A stretch of 64,000 nucleotides of DNA from Collinsella aerofaciens (GCF_028207065.1 NZ_JAQLFP010000008.1:1-64000), one strand, 5' to 3'; shown: positions 39,377-46,443, counted from the first letter of the stretch. Notes: a model not told the origin generated them from the letters alone. A program made the numbers and translations.

Positions 39377-40660
39377 TTACTCCTCGCTTCCCAGGCGCGC
39401 CATGCACGCCTCGTAGGTTTCCGTCTCGACCGCGTTCGGCTCATAGCCGTCGGCCTTCATGGCCTCGTAGATGATGGTCACGTTCTCGACCGTCGCTCGG
39501 TTGAGGTACACGGAGCTGCCGCCTTCCATGAGGCCCCAGGCCGTCCAGCCGCTCATGTTCCACGCTGCCCGCCAGCCCATGGCCACGGCCAGCTCGGTGG
39601 GCGTGCGGTCGATGGGTCGGCCCAGCAGCTCCTCGAACGATTCCACGGCCTCGGCCTCCATGGCGAACGCGGTCAGCGCCAGAGCCGTGCGGCGCATCGA
39701 CTTGAGGTCGCCCGCGTGGGCGGCAAGCCACTCGCGGCGGGCCTTCGCGCCGTCCTCGTAGGCGGCCTGGAAGTCGGCCTTGCGCTGGGCTGCGGCCTGT
39801 GCGGCCTCGTCGGCCCCCTCGGCCACCGGCGCCAGCAGGGTCACGCCGAACGACGTCTCCTCGGCCAGAAGCCCAGCGCCCGCGTTGTCGGCCACGTAGG
39901 CGTCCAGCGCCGCCAGGTCGGGGCGGTAGTCGGAAAACGTGCGGCATGCGGCGAAGCCCTCGGGGCATTCGTCGACGAACTCGACGCCCGCGTCGGCAAG
40001 CACCGCCACCACCTCGGCGCGGTTGCGCCTCTGCTCGGCCTCGGCCTTCAGGCTCGCGTACACGCGCTGCCATTCGGACTGCTTGCAGTCGCGCAGCTCG
40101 GCCACGGCCTCGTCGTCGCCCTCGAACTCGGCGATGGCGGCCAGGCGGTCGAGCGTCATGTCGTAGGCGGCGTCCTGCACCCTGCGGGCGGCGCGGCGCG
40201 CCTTGGCCACGGTGCCCGCGTCGGTGCGGGCGGCCACGGCCACCTCCTCGTCGGGAATGTCGAGCGCCAGCATGGTCTGCACGCCGCGCGACTTCTCCTC
40301 GGCGGTCAGCCCCAGCTTGGCATCGGTCTCCACCATGGCCTTGGCGGCCTCCACGCGCGCCAGCTCGGCGTCGTCCAGGTCGTCGTAGACCTCGGCGAGG
40401 AAACGCTCGGTGCCGATGGCCCTCATGGCGCGCACGCGGCACTCGCCGTCGATGATCCAGTAGATGCCGCCCTCCTTGTACAGGATGGGCTTCATGACGG
40501 GCTGGCCGGGGTTGAGGCGGTTGGCCTTGAACTGCGCGGCCAGGCCCGCGATGTGCTCGGCGCTCTCCCTGGTGGTGAAGTCGCGCGGGTTCATCGGCTC
40601 GCCGTCGGCGCGCTCGTAGGGGTACACGTCGCAGATCGCGACCTCCTCTAGCGATTGCAT
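39377..40660 (-). CDS. ParB-like nuclease-domain protein
   Basis: 427 residues. The N-terminal 120 are a ParB/Srx fold with the phosphate motif IIDGECRVRAMRAIG (a variant of GERR); a helix-turn-helix-like part follows (IPDEEVAVAARTDAGTVAKA). The C-terminal half is helical and unassigned. Phage ParB-like proteins act as regulators or nucleases in DNA metabolism. ATG at 40660 follows GAGGAGGCCCGCGC and overlaps the preceding gene by 13 bp. Confidence 0.8.
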   Translation of the reverse strand: MQSLEEVAICDVYPYERADGEPMNPRDFTTRESAEHIAGLAAQFKANRLNPGQPVMKPILYKEGGIYWIIDGECRVRAMRAIGTERFLAEVYDDLDDAELARVEAAKAMVETDAKLGLTAEEKSRGVQTMLALDIPDEEVAVAARTDAGTVAKARRAARRVQDAAYDMTLDRLAAIAEFEGDDEAVAELRDCKQSEWQRVYASLKAEAEQRRNRAEVVAVLADAGVEFVDECPEGFAACRTFSDYRPDLAALDAYVADNAGAGLLAEETSFGVTLLAPVAEGADEAAQAAAQRKADFQAAYEDGAKARREWLAAHAGDLKSMRRTALALTAFAMEAEAVESFEELLGRPIDRTPTELAVAMGWRAAWNMSGWTAWGLMEGGSSVYLNRATVENVTIIYEAMKADGYEPNAVETETYEACMARLGSEE

Positions 40661-40944
40661 GCGCGGGCCTCCTCGTCTACGACCACGCGGCACTCCATGC
40701 CCACCAGGCGGGCGCGGCACGCCACGCGGGCCACCTCGCCCATGAGCGCGATGCGCCTGGTGGGCACGGGGCCGTTCTTGATTTGCGCGGCCATGCAGGC
40801 GGCCCCCATGTTGAACGCCTGGCGCATGGCGGCGTCGAAGCCGCCGTCGCCCGGCTCGGGCACGGGGACGGCGCGCTCGATGCGCTTCAGGATGCTGTCC
40901 ACCGTCTTGTCCGCGACGGTCTTGCTGATGATTTCCGTGAGCAT
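40648..40944 (-). CDS. Hypothetical early phage protein
   Basis: 98 residues, basic C-terminus (VARVACRARLVGMECRVVVD). ATG at 40944 follows TTAGGAGACCCAA. The upstream gap holds a GGAAAACTGAA element and a dyad (40967-40990), which may be a repressor-controlled promoter. Confidence 0.65.
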   Translation of the reverse strand: MLTEIISKTVADKTVDSILKRIERAVPVPEPGDGGFDAAMRQAFNMGAACMAAQIKNGPVPTRRIALMGEVARVACRARLVGMECRVVVDEEARACNR

Positions 40945-40960
40945 TTGGGTCTCCTAACTG

Positions 40961-40990
40961 GGAAAACTGAAAGTGATAAAAACTTTTCAG
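40961..40990 (-). promoter_or_regulatory. Possible operator/promoter within the early operon
   Basis: GGAAAACTGAA (961-971) is identical to 43483-43493 in the genetic switch. The dyad CTGAAAG...CTTTTCAG (40967-40990) overlaps the end of the upstream gene. AT-rich compared with its surroundings. Confidence 0.4.
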
Positions 40991-41544
40991 GATTTCGGAA
41001 CTTTTTTCTCTATGCGCTCCTTGCGCTTCTGCGCCGCCTTGACCCTGCGGTACAGGTAACGGCACAGCCACCGCTCCATGGCCTCGTCGTGCGCCTCTGC
41101 TGCCTTGTCGGCGGCGTAGCGGCTCATGCCCGAGGTGTCCGGGGCCTGCGGCATGGGGTCGGCGCGGCTCTCTCGGCCGCACTCGGTGCGCTCGTAGGTG
41201 CGGCGCTCCTCTGCGGTCAGCCTCGGCAGCAGCTCGGCTATGCGGGCCTCTATGGCCTCAAGCTGCTGCTGGCGTCTGCACGGTTCGCAGATGCCGTCCT
41301 TGCCGAGGGTCGCCCTGCGGCACCCGCACGACGGGCACAGCTCCAGGCGGTGGCGGTAGCAGCGCAGGGACACGTGGCCGCCGCTGGCGTTGATCAAGCG
41401 CCGCGCGTTATCCAACTGGTTCTTGGACAGCCGCAGCTCGCGGCGAATCTCGCGGGCGGGCACCTTTCCCGCCAGCTCGGCTATGCGGTCGAGGTCGGCC
41501 TTGCGCCACGCCCTGTGTGGCCTGCCCTTGTCTCGGCGGGTCAC
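40987..41544 (-). CDS. HTH and zinc-ribbon DNA-binding protein
   Basis: 185 residues. The N-terminal ADLDRIAELAGKVPAREIRR and LRLSKNQLDNARRLI form a helix-turn-helix; CPSCGCRR...CEPCRR is a zinc ribbon (about 70-95). A helical C-terminus is rich in Arg and Glu. GTG at 41544 overlaps the RusA-like stop as GTGA behind GGAGGTGAGCGACGA. Probably an early regulator or replication accessory. Confidence 0.7.
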   Translation of the reverse strand: MTRRDKGRPHRAWRKADLDRIAELAGKVPAREIRRELRLSKNQLDNARRLINASGGHVSLRCYRHRLELCPSCGCRRATLGKDGICEPCRRQQQLEAIEARIAELLPRLTAEERRTYERTECGRESRADPMPQAPDTSGMSRYAADKAAEAHDEAMERWLCRYLYRRVKAAQKRKERIEKKVPKS

Positions 41545-41906
41545 TCGTCGCTCACCTCCACGACCACGCGGGGGCGCGCCCTGTCGGTGAGCACCCTGTC
41601 GGGGCACTGCTCCACGTACTTGCGGGAGTCGTCCTTGATTACGCCCGCCGCCACCAGGCCGTCGAGCACGAACTTGCGCGCGAAGCCCACGTTGTCGGCG
41701 TCGCGGCGCATGTCGGGCTCGTAGAACGTGGTGCGCACGGTCACCCGGCGCTCGAAGCGCGGCGCGCGCTGCTGCATGGCCGCCGCCCTCACGCGCGCCG
41801 TCTCGCGCTTCTTCATGGCCGCCGCCTTGTAGCGGTTGGCGCGCTCGGCGCTGATGTAGTCGTTCAGGCTCGGCATTCGGCCCTCGACCGTGACGGTGCA
41901 CCTCAT
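41541..41906 (-). CDS. RusA-like Holliday junction resolvase
   Basis: 121 residues with the RusA pattern: a start MRCTVTVEGRMPSLNDYISA, then YEPDMRRDADNVGFARKFVL, DGLVAAGVIKDD, where the DxDN aspartates bind the catalytic metal. It resolves branched DNA made during phage recombination and replication. ATG at 41906 overlaps the preceding stop. Confidence 0.87.
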   Translation of the reverse strand: MRCTVTVEGRMPSLNDYISAERANRYKAAAMKKRETARVRAAAMQQRAPRFERRVTVRTTFYEPDMRRDADNVGFARKFVLDGLVAAGVIKDDSRKYVEQCPDRVLTDRARPRVVVEVSDE

Positions 41907-42301
41907 TGCGCGCCCCTGTCGTAGATGCCCTGCGCCTCGGTTAGCGTGGAGGCGGCGAAAACGGCTGGGCCCACGATGGCCTCCCACGTGCCCACCAGGT
42001 CCACGGAGTCCACCGGCGTGCGGCGGAAGCTCACGGCGGCCAGCATGGAGGGGCGCTGCAGCACCATGTAGCGGGACAGCACGCTCCACAGGTTGTGGTC
42101 ACGCTTGAACTCGCTGGCCTCGCTCACGGTCATGCCGTTCTGGCACGCCAGGGTGTACACGTTGTCGCGCTGGATGACGTGGCCCTCCAGCATCAGGCGG
42201 TAGCAGATGCGGCGCAGCTTCGCCCATGTATCGGGGTTCGAGGCAACCCAGCCGCACGCCTTGGCCACGAGGGTCTGGGCCTTGGCGTCTACCTCGGCCA
42301 T
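41903..42301 (-). CDS. Hypothetical early phage protein
   Basis: 132 residues, mostly helical with SNPDTWAKLRRICYRLMLEG, QRDNVYTLACQNGM and a KRDHNLWSVLSRYMVLQRPS stretch, possibly a winged-helix DNA-binding domain. ATG at 42301 follows GGGGGCAACAGT. No family recognised. Confidence 0.65.
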   Translation of the reverse strand: MAEVDAKAQTLVAKACGWVASNPDTWAKLRRICYRLMLEGHVIQRDNVYTLACQNGMTVSEASEFKRDHNLWSVLSRYMVLQRPSMLAAVSFRRTPVDSVDLVGTWEAIVGPAVFAASTLTEAQGIYDRGAQ

Positions 42302-42489
42302 ACTGTTGCCCCCAGCGCCCATGTGGCGGCGATGCACGCGCAGACGAACAGGGCGGCGAAAACGGCCTGCAGCCTCTCGCGGCGCTGCTCGGGTGTTACA
42401 CTGGTCTCGGTTCGGAAGTGAACCGTTGCGGTGCGCGTCTTTCGCTTGCCGGCTGCGACGCGCACCCTCTTTCCCTTGATCTTTTCCAT
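42289..42489 (-). CDS. Small basic protein with C-terminal membrane helix
   Basis: 66 residues: basic first 40 residues, then FAALFVCACIAATWALGATV as a single membrane helix. ATG at 42489 follows GAGAGGAAGTTCCAGGA. It overlaps the upstream small gene by 94 bp in another frame and the downstream gene by 13 bp. Confidence 0.55.
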   Translation of the reverse strand: MEKIKGKRVRVAAGKRKTRTATVHFRTETSVTPEQRRERLQAVFAALFVCACIAATWALGATVWPR

Positions 42490-42581
42490 TCCTGGAACTT
42501 CCTCTCGTTCTCTGGGTCCTTGTAGAACTCGCGCATCATGGCGGCGCACTCGTCGCACATGGCGCGCTGTATCGGGGTCAT
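42396..42581 (-). CDS. Small charged phage protein
   Basis: 61 residues starting MTPIQRAMCDECAAMMREFY, then KDPENERKFQEWKRSRERG. ATG at 42581 overlaps the preceding stop as ATGA. The long overlap with the next gene leaves doubt, but the N-terminal half reads like a real helical protein. Confidence 0.45.
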   Translation of the reverse strand: MTPIQRAMCDECAAMMREFYKDPENERKFQEWKRSRERGCASQPASERRAPQRFTSEPRPV

Positions 42582-42822
42582 TCGCCCGCGACGCCCGGCA
42601 GAAGCAGCGGGGCGTCCTCGTAGGCGACCTCACCGGTGTCCCTATCCACGAACATCACCTCCTGGTCGTCGTACACGTGGATGTTGAGCATCTGCCCCGT
42701 GAACTCCACCAGCTTGGGGATGAAGTCACGGAACTTCGGGTCCAGCTCAAACTGCAGCACGCACTTGCCGCTCTTCACGTTGAGGGCGGTGAACCCCCCC
42801 GTACGGTCACCTCGTTCAGCAT
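42578..42822 (-). CDS. Early phage gene interrupted by a frameshift at a G7 tract
   Basis: ATG at 42822 has an excellent ribosome site (GAAGGAGTAGGCC) and begins MLNEVTVRGG, but after seven Gs (42794-42800) that frame ends at once in SPPST. A -1 shift, or one extra G, continues into FTALNVKSGKCVLQFELDPK and on to the stop at 42578, for a product of about 81 residues. No start codon fits the downstream frame on its own. This may be a frameshift mutation, a phase-variable homopolymer, programmed slippage at G-GGG-GGT, or a sequencing error. Function unknown. Confidence 0.6.
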
Positions 42823-42825
42823 GGC

Positions 42826-43164
42826 CTACTCCTTCTCGTCGTACGCGGTGTCGCGCGCGATGGTCTTGAAATCGGTGCTCCAGCCCTTGCCGTTCACGCT
42901 GAACTGCACGGAGCTGTAGACGTTGAACTGCATGCCGCCGAGCTCGAACCAGGTCGTGCTCGCCTCCAGAAGCTCGATGCCGCTCGTCTGGAAGCCCCAC
43001 ACGGCCGTGATGCGGCGCTTGAGGCTGTCGTGCGTCTCCTCCATGCAGCCGTTCTCGGCGGGCTTGAAGTCGATGGCCACGTGGTCGCGGCGGTTGATGA
43101 TGGCGTCCAGCATGTCGGTCACGAGGTTGGTCATGCTGTCGGGTTGGTGGCTTGCGTTTGCCAT
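42826..43164 (-). CDS. Hypothetical early phage protein
   Basis: 112 residues. NLVTDMLDAIINRRDHVAID, DSLKRRITAVWGFQTSGIEL and a beta-like ASTTWFELGGMQFNVYSSVQ. ATG at 43164 follows AAGGAGAGGCACC. Second gene of the early operon after the Cro-like gene; no family recognised. Confidence 0.65.
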   Translation of the reverse strand: MANASHQPDSMTNLVTDMLDAIINRRDHVAIDFKPAENGCMEETHDSLKRRITAVWGFQTSGIELLEASTTWFELGGMQFNVYSSVQFSVNGKGWSTDFKTIARDTAYDEKE

Positions 43165-43181
43165 GGTGCCTCTCCTTTGCG

Positions 43182-43421
43182 TTAGTAATTCGGTTTAACT
43201 GAATCATCAGGACAAAAAAATAGAGCTATCCCGTCGTAAAGCAATTTCTTGCCTACAGGCGTGAGAACTCCTTTAAGTTTGAGGAGCTCATTTACTCGAA
43301 AATCGGTAGGATGAAGCTCTCTCTGCTGGTAGGTAGCTCGCGAAATATTGCATGCGTTTGCCGCGTCTTCAACCGAAACGTTAGACGCCCGACGTGCTGC
43401 CGCGAACATGTTCTCCTCCAT
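43182..43421 (-). CDS. Cro-like early regulator
   Basis: 79 residues with a helix-turn-helix: RRASNVSVEDAANACNISRA followed by TYQQRELHPTDF. ATG at 43421 is behind AAAGGAGGTGCC, one of the best ribosome sites in the phage. It is divergent from the repressor across a 116-bp switch, the place of cro. A palindrome TTCGGTTTAACTGAA (43189-43203) overlaps its stop codon. Confidence 0.8.
   Translation of the reverse strand: MEENMFAAARRASNVSVEDAANACNISRATYQQRELHPTDFRVNELLKLKGVLTPVGKKLLYDGIALFFCPDDSVKPNY
43189..43203. promoter_or_regulatory. Palindromic operator-like site
   Basis: TTCGGTT-T-AACTGAA, a near-perfect 15-bp palindrome at the 3' end of the Cro-like gene. Half-sites recur in the switch at 43458-43468 and 43487-43493. 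Confidence 0.5.
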
Positions 43422-43537
43422 GGCACCTCCTTTCTTGTGATTCCAGAATACCAAACATTCGGTTAAACGCAACAAGTTTTTTGGAAAACTGAATAGGCAT
43501 ATTGTAAAATTTCGTTTATCACGAGAAGGAGGGTTGT
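43422..43537. promoter_or_regulatory. Lysis-lysogeny switch, divergent promoters
   Basis: Minus-strand promoter toward cro: TTGCGT (43467-43472) and TATTCT (43445-43450), 16 bp apart. Plus-strand promoter toward the repressor: TTGGAA (43481-43486) and TAAAAT (43505-43510), 18 bp apart. Half-sites TTCGGTT (43458-43464) and AACTGAA (43487-43493) overlap both promoters, as expected for shared repressor/Cro control. The region is AT-rich. Confidence 0.65.
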
Positions 43538-44194
43538 ATGGGTGTTCCGGAGAACATTGATGCGTTACTAGTTAAATTTGACATAACGCAGGAAACGCTC
43601 GCCCGTATTGCAGGCGTTGCGCCTTCCTCTGTTTCTGGCTGGCGTAACGGTGCAGTTCCTCGTATGTCAGCCATTACTAAGATTTGTGATGCTCTTGGCG
43701 TTACACGCGACGACATAATGTCGGACCAGTTCGGTCTTGCTGCCCGAGAACATGGGCATATCCCTGCGGGGGCCATGCCTGTAGTACCAAGCAGTGCCAC
43801 TGTTCCATTGCTTACGTTGGGACGCGTGCATGCCGGGAGTCTTACCGATGAAGAAGAAATAGAGCATCGTGTCGAGGTCCCTGTGTCTATATGTGCAGCG
43901 CACCCGCGCGCGTTCGCTTTGGAGGTCGAGGGGAACTGCATGGACCGGGTGATACCCGAGGGCAGCCACGTGCTGGTCGACCCCGACCGCCAGCCCGCCA
44001 ACGGCTCCATAGCCGTGGTGGAGACCGAGGACTACCGAGCCGTCATGCGCCGCTGGTACAAGGGCAGCACCAAGCTGATGCTGTCGGCGGATAGTTTCGA
44101 GGATTACGAGGACATGATTTTCGGCATGGACGACGGCCCCGTGCGCGTGATCGGCACAGTGGTGTGGTTCCAAGCTTCCAACGAGATGGAGTAG
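43538..44194 (+). CDS. CI-like repressor with degenerate S24 peptidase domain
   Basis: 218 residues. N-terminal helix-turn-helix (TQETLARIAGVAPSSVSGWR) and a C-terminal LexA/S24-type domain (about 90-215) with FALEVEGNCMDRVIPEGSHV and SIAVVETEDYRAVMRRWYKG. The catalytic serine of the family (GxSM) is Cys124 here and the lysine of the TxKR motif is Met160, so RecA-stimulated self-cleavage is probably lost. It should hold the prophage silent through the adjacent switch. ATG at 43538 follows AAGGAGGGTTGT. How induction happens is unclear. Confidence 0.85.
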   Translation: MGVPENIDALLVKFDITQETLARIAGVAPSSVSGWRNGAVPRMSAITKICDALGVTRDDIMSDQFGLAAREHGHIPAGAMPVVPSSATVPLLTLGRVHAGSLTDEEEIEHRVEVPVSICAAHPRAFALEVEGNCMDRVIPEGSHVLVDPDRQPANGSIAVVETEDYRAVMRRWYKGSTKLMLSADSFEDYEDMIFGMDDGPVRVIGTVVWFQASNEME

Positions 44195-44196
44195 CC

Positions 44197-44925
44197 ATGG
44201 GCCTGTTTGATTTCCTGCATGCGTCGAAAGCGGCGCGAGATGAAAAGCGCGCCATGCGCGAGTTCGCAGAGGAGAAGCGCAAGGCGGAAGAAAAGCGCCG
44301 CGCAGAAGAAGAAACCCAGCGCGCCGAGGAGGCTCGCATCCTGCGCGAGCACGAGGTGCCGCCCGCGATGGTCTGCCCGGACTATGACCTGGGGCCGTTC
44401 CCGTTCGGCAACAAGCCGTACCTGTGCCATACGGTGGTCAAGTACGAGCGCGAGACCGGCCAGGTGTTCGCCGGCGAACGCTACTATTACGGCGATGCGG
44501 ACGCGGTTGCGGCCGTGAAGGCGGATGTGGCGAAGCTGGAGCGCATGCTCACGCCCGCCGCCACTGGCGTGCCCTCGCTGCCGAACCTTCGTACGAACTT
44601 CGCGCGGGTTGAGGCGGTTGATTCGGTGGTGGAGTTCCCCGAAAACCGCGTGCAGCTGCAACTCCAGCCGTTGACGAAGACGGGGAAGAACGCCAAGTAC
44701 CCGGTGGAGGTCTTCTTCAACTCGTACGGCAAGAACGACAACGGCTCGCACGGCACCGTGTCGTACCTTCGCGACGGGGCGATGGGGAAGGCCGTTATCC
44801 ATTACTGGCGCAACCATGTGTACTATGGCGCGTATTTCAAGATTATCGACGGCGCTATAGCCTTGAACGTGCTGAATTACAGGGGAGCGCCGAACGATGA
44901 CCTCGTAGAGCTGTACAGGGCGTAG
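44197..44925 (+). CDS. Unknown protein of the lysogeny module
   Basis: 242 residues. The first 55 are a strongly charged coiled coil (EEKRKAEEKRRAEEETQRAE) after MGLFDFLHASKAARDEK; a compact alpha/beta domain follows (YDLGPFPFGNKPYLCHTVVK, then VEVFFNSYGKNDNGSHGTVS). ATG at 44197 lies two bases after the repressor stop, so both are expressed in the lysogen. Position between repressor and integrase is typical of superinfection-exclusion, immunity or host-conversion genes. No family recognised and no catalytic motif visible. Confidence 0.75.
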   Translation: MGLFDFLHASKAARDEKRAMREFAEEKRKAEEKRRAEEETQRAEEARILREHEVPPAMVCPDYDLGPFPFGNKPYLCHTVVKYERETGQVFAGERYYYGDADAVAAVKADVAKLERMLTPAATGVPSLPNLRTNFARVEAVDSVVEFPENRVQLQLQPLTKTGKNAKYPVEVFFNSYGKNDNGSHGTVSYLRDGAMGKAVIHYWRNHVYYGAYFKIIDGAIALNVLNYRGAPNDDLVELYRA

Positions 44926-44927
44926 CC

Positions 44928-46442
44928 ATGGGCGGACGTGCGGCGATATACGCCCGCTTCTCTAGCCACAACCAGCGCGGCGAGTCCATCGAGATACAGG
45001 TGGAGAAGTCCCGCGCCTACTGCGCGGAGAACGACCTGCGCGTGGTGGCCACGTACTGCGACTTCGCGCAGACGGGCACCAACACCGACCGCGCCGAGTT
45101 CCAGCGCATGATGGCCGACGCCAAGCGCGGGCTGTTCGACTTCGTGGTCATATATAAAGTCACCCGAATCATGCGCAACCGCGACGAGATGGCCCTGGCG
45201 CGCATCATGCTGCGCCGCTGCCATGTCGAGATACTGTACGCGGGCGAGGACATTTCGGACGGCTCGGCGGGCGTGCTGCAGCTGGGCATGCTTGAGGTCT
45301 TGGCGGAGTACGAGAGCGCGCTCGACGGCGAGCGCATACGCGACGGCATACAGAAGAACGCCGAGCGGTGCCTGGCCAACGGCTGCGTGCGCTACGGCTG
45401 GGACATAGCGGACGGGCGCTACGTGGTGAACGAGGAGGAGGCAGCCGCCATCCGCCTGGGCGTGCGCATGGTTCTTTCCGGCAAGTCGGTGGCCGACGTG
45501 GTGCGCGCCTGGGAGCCCTACCGCACCAAGAAGGGCGGCAAGTGGCGCTTCCAGACGGTGCGCCGCATACTGATGCGGCGGGAGAACGGCGGGGAGTACC
45601 GCTACGCGGGCGTGGTCGTGCCCGGCGGCATGCCCGCCATCGTTTCCATGGAGGACGAGGAGAGGGTGATACGGATGCTGGAGGACTCGCACAGGCCCCG
45701 CGCCAAGACCGACGCGTGGGACTTCCCACTCACGGGCAAGCTCTACGACGGGCGAGACGGCGGGCTGATGACCGGCACCAGCGGCACGGGCAAGTCGGGC
45801 AGGCCCTATCACTACTACCGCTGCCGCAGCTGCGGGCGCACCGTGCGCCGCGACGCAATCGAGAAGCGCGTGGCCGACGCCGTGCGCGAGGCCCTGGGCA
45901 GCGCCGACAGCCGCGAGCGCATCGCGAGCATGCTGGTCGAGGCGGAGGAGCAGCGCGACGGCGAGAGGCCCTTGAGCGAGACGATAAAGGGCGAGCTGGC
46001 CAAGATCGAGACAGCCTTCTCGAACATATGGGCGGCCATCGAGTCGGGCATGGCCCCGCCGGGCGGCAAGGAGCGCATAGACGCGCTGAAGCAGCGGCAG
46101 GCGCTCCTCAAGGACGAGCTGCGCACGGCCGAGGCCCTTGAGGCCGCCCGCCTTGACTACGACCGCGCGCTGTTCTGGCTTGAGGGCATGGCCGCCGCCG
46201 AGGTGGACGACGCGCAGCTCCTGCGCACGTTCGTGGCGCGCGTGGTGCTGGGCGGCCCCGACGATGACGACGGCCTGCGCGTGGCGTTCACGTTTGACGA
46301 TTCTGCCGGCTTGGGCGATAATCCGTCGCTGCCTGGCGCTATAGGTCCAGGTGGCGAGGTGTTCGACCGAATGAACGCCAGCTCCACCAATAGTTACAAG
46401 CAGGTAGAGAAGTGTCTCTACCTGCTTTTTTATTACATATAG
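44928..46442 (+). CDS. int: Large serine recombinase (phage integrase)
   Basis: 504 residues in the lysogen. Resolvase catalytic domain at 1-150 (IYARFSSHNQ, Ser12; ITRIMRNRDEMAL-type helix E), recombinase domain about 155-270, a reduced zinc ribbon, and a coiled coil (about 345-405). The usual first CxxC is YDGRDG, leaving only YRCRSCG. It catalyses prophage integration and, with a directionality factor, excision. The attR core lies in codons 485-488, so residues after Asn488 (SYKQVEKCLYLLFYYI) are encoded by host DNA; the virus form would instead end CSVGEHIRVLVVRRAFVLLV plus R. Confidence 0.92.
   Translation: MGGRAAIYARFSSHNQRGESIEIQVEKSRAYCAENDLRVVATYCDFAQTGTNTDRAEFQRMMADAKRGLFDFVVIYKVTRIMRNRDEMALARIMLRRCHVEILYAGEDISDGSAGVLQLGMLEVLAEYESALDGERIRDGIQKNAERCLANGCVRYGWDIADGRYVVNEEEAAAIRLGVRMVLSGKSVADVVRAWEPYRTKKGGKWRFQTVRRILMRRENGGEYRYAGVVVPGGMPAIVSMEDEERVIRMLEDSHRPRAKTDAWDFPLTGKLYDGRDGGLMTGTSGTGKSGRPYHYYRCRSCGRTVRRDAIEKRVADAVREALGSADSRERIASMLVEAEEQRDGERPLSETIKGELAKIETAFSNIWAAIESGMAPPGGKERIDALKQRQALLKDELRTAEALEAARLDYDRALFWLEGMAAAEVDDAQLLRTFVARVVLGGPDDDDGLRVAFTFDDSAGLGDNPSLPGAIGPGGEVFDRMNASSTNSYKQVEKCLYLLFYYI
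46382..46390 (+). other. attR core
   Basis: CTCCACCAA in the same orientation as at the tmRNA 3' end. Phage DNA (integrase gene) is on the left; the sequence on the right is the former downstream flank of ssrA, beginning with a strong terminator. Confidence 0.8.
46399..46430 (+). terminator. Original ssrA terminator, now ending the integrase transcript
   Basis: AGCAGGTAGAGA and TCTCTACCTGCT around AGTG, followed by TTTTT. It starts 9 bp after the attR core, exactly where a tmRNA terminator would be before integration. It overlaps the lysogen-form integrase 3' end. Confidence 0.85.
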
Positions 46443-46443
46443 A

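Larger units (their letters stand above)
9590..46390. mobile_element. Siphovirus-type prophage integrated in ssrA
   Basis: The element is about 36.8 kb and bounded by CTCCACCAA repeats. On the minus strand it holds, from right to left, early regulation, recombination and replication, packaging, head, connector, tail, DGR and lysis genes; repressor and integrase are on the plus strand at the right end. All structural modules expected for a long non-contractile-tailed phage are present (terminase, portal, capsid, scaffold, connectors, tape measure, Dit, tail endopeptidase, holin, endolysin). One early gene is interrupted by a frameshift at a G7 tract. It therefore looks complete and possibly inducible, although the repressor seems unable to self-cleave. 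Confidence 0.92.
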
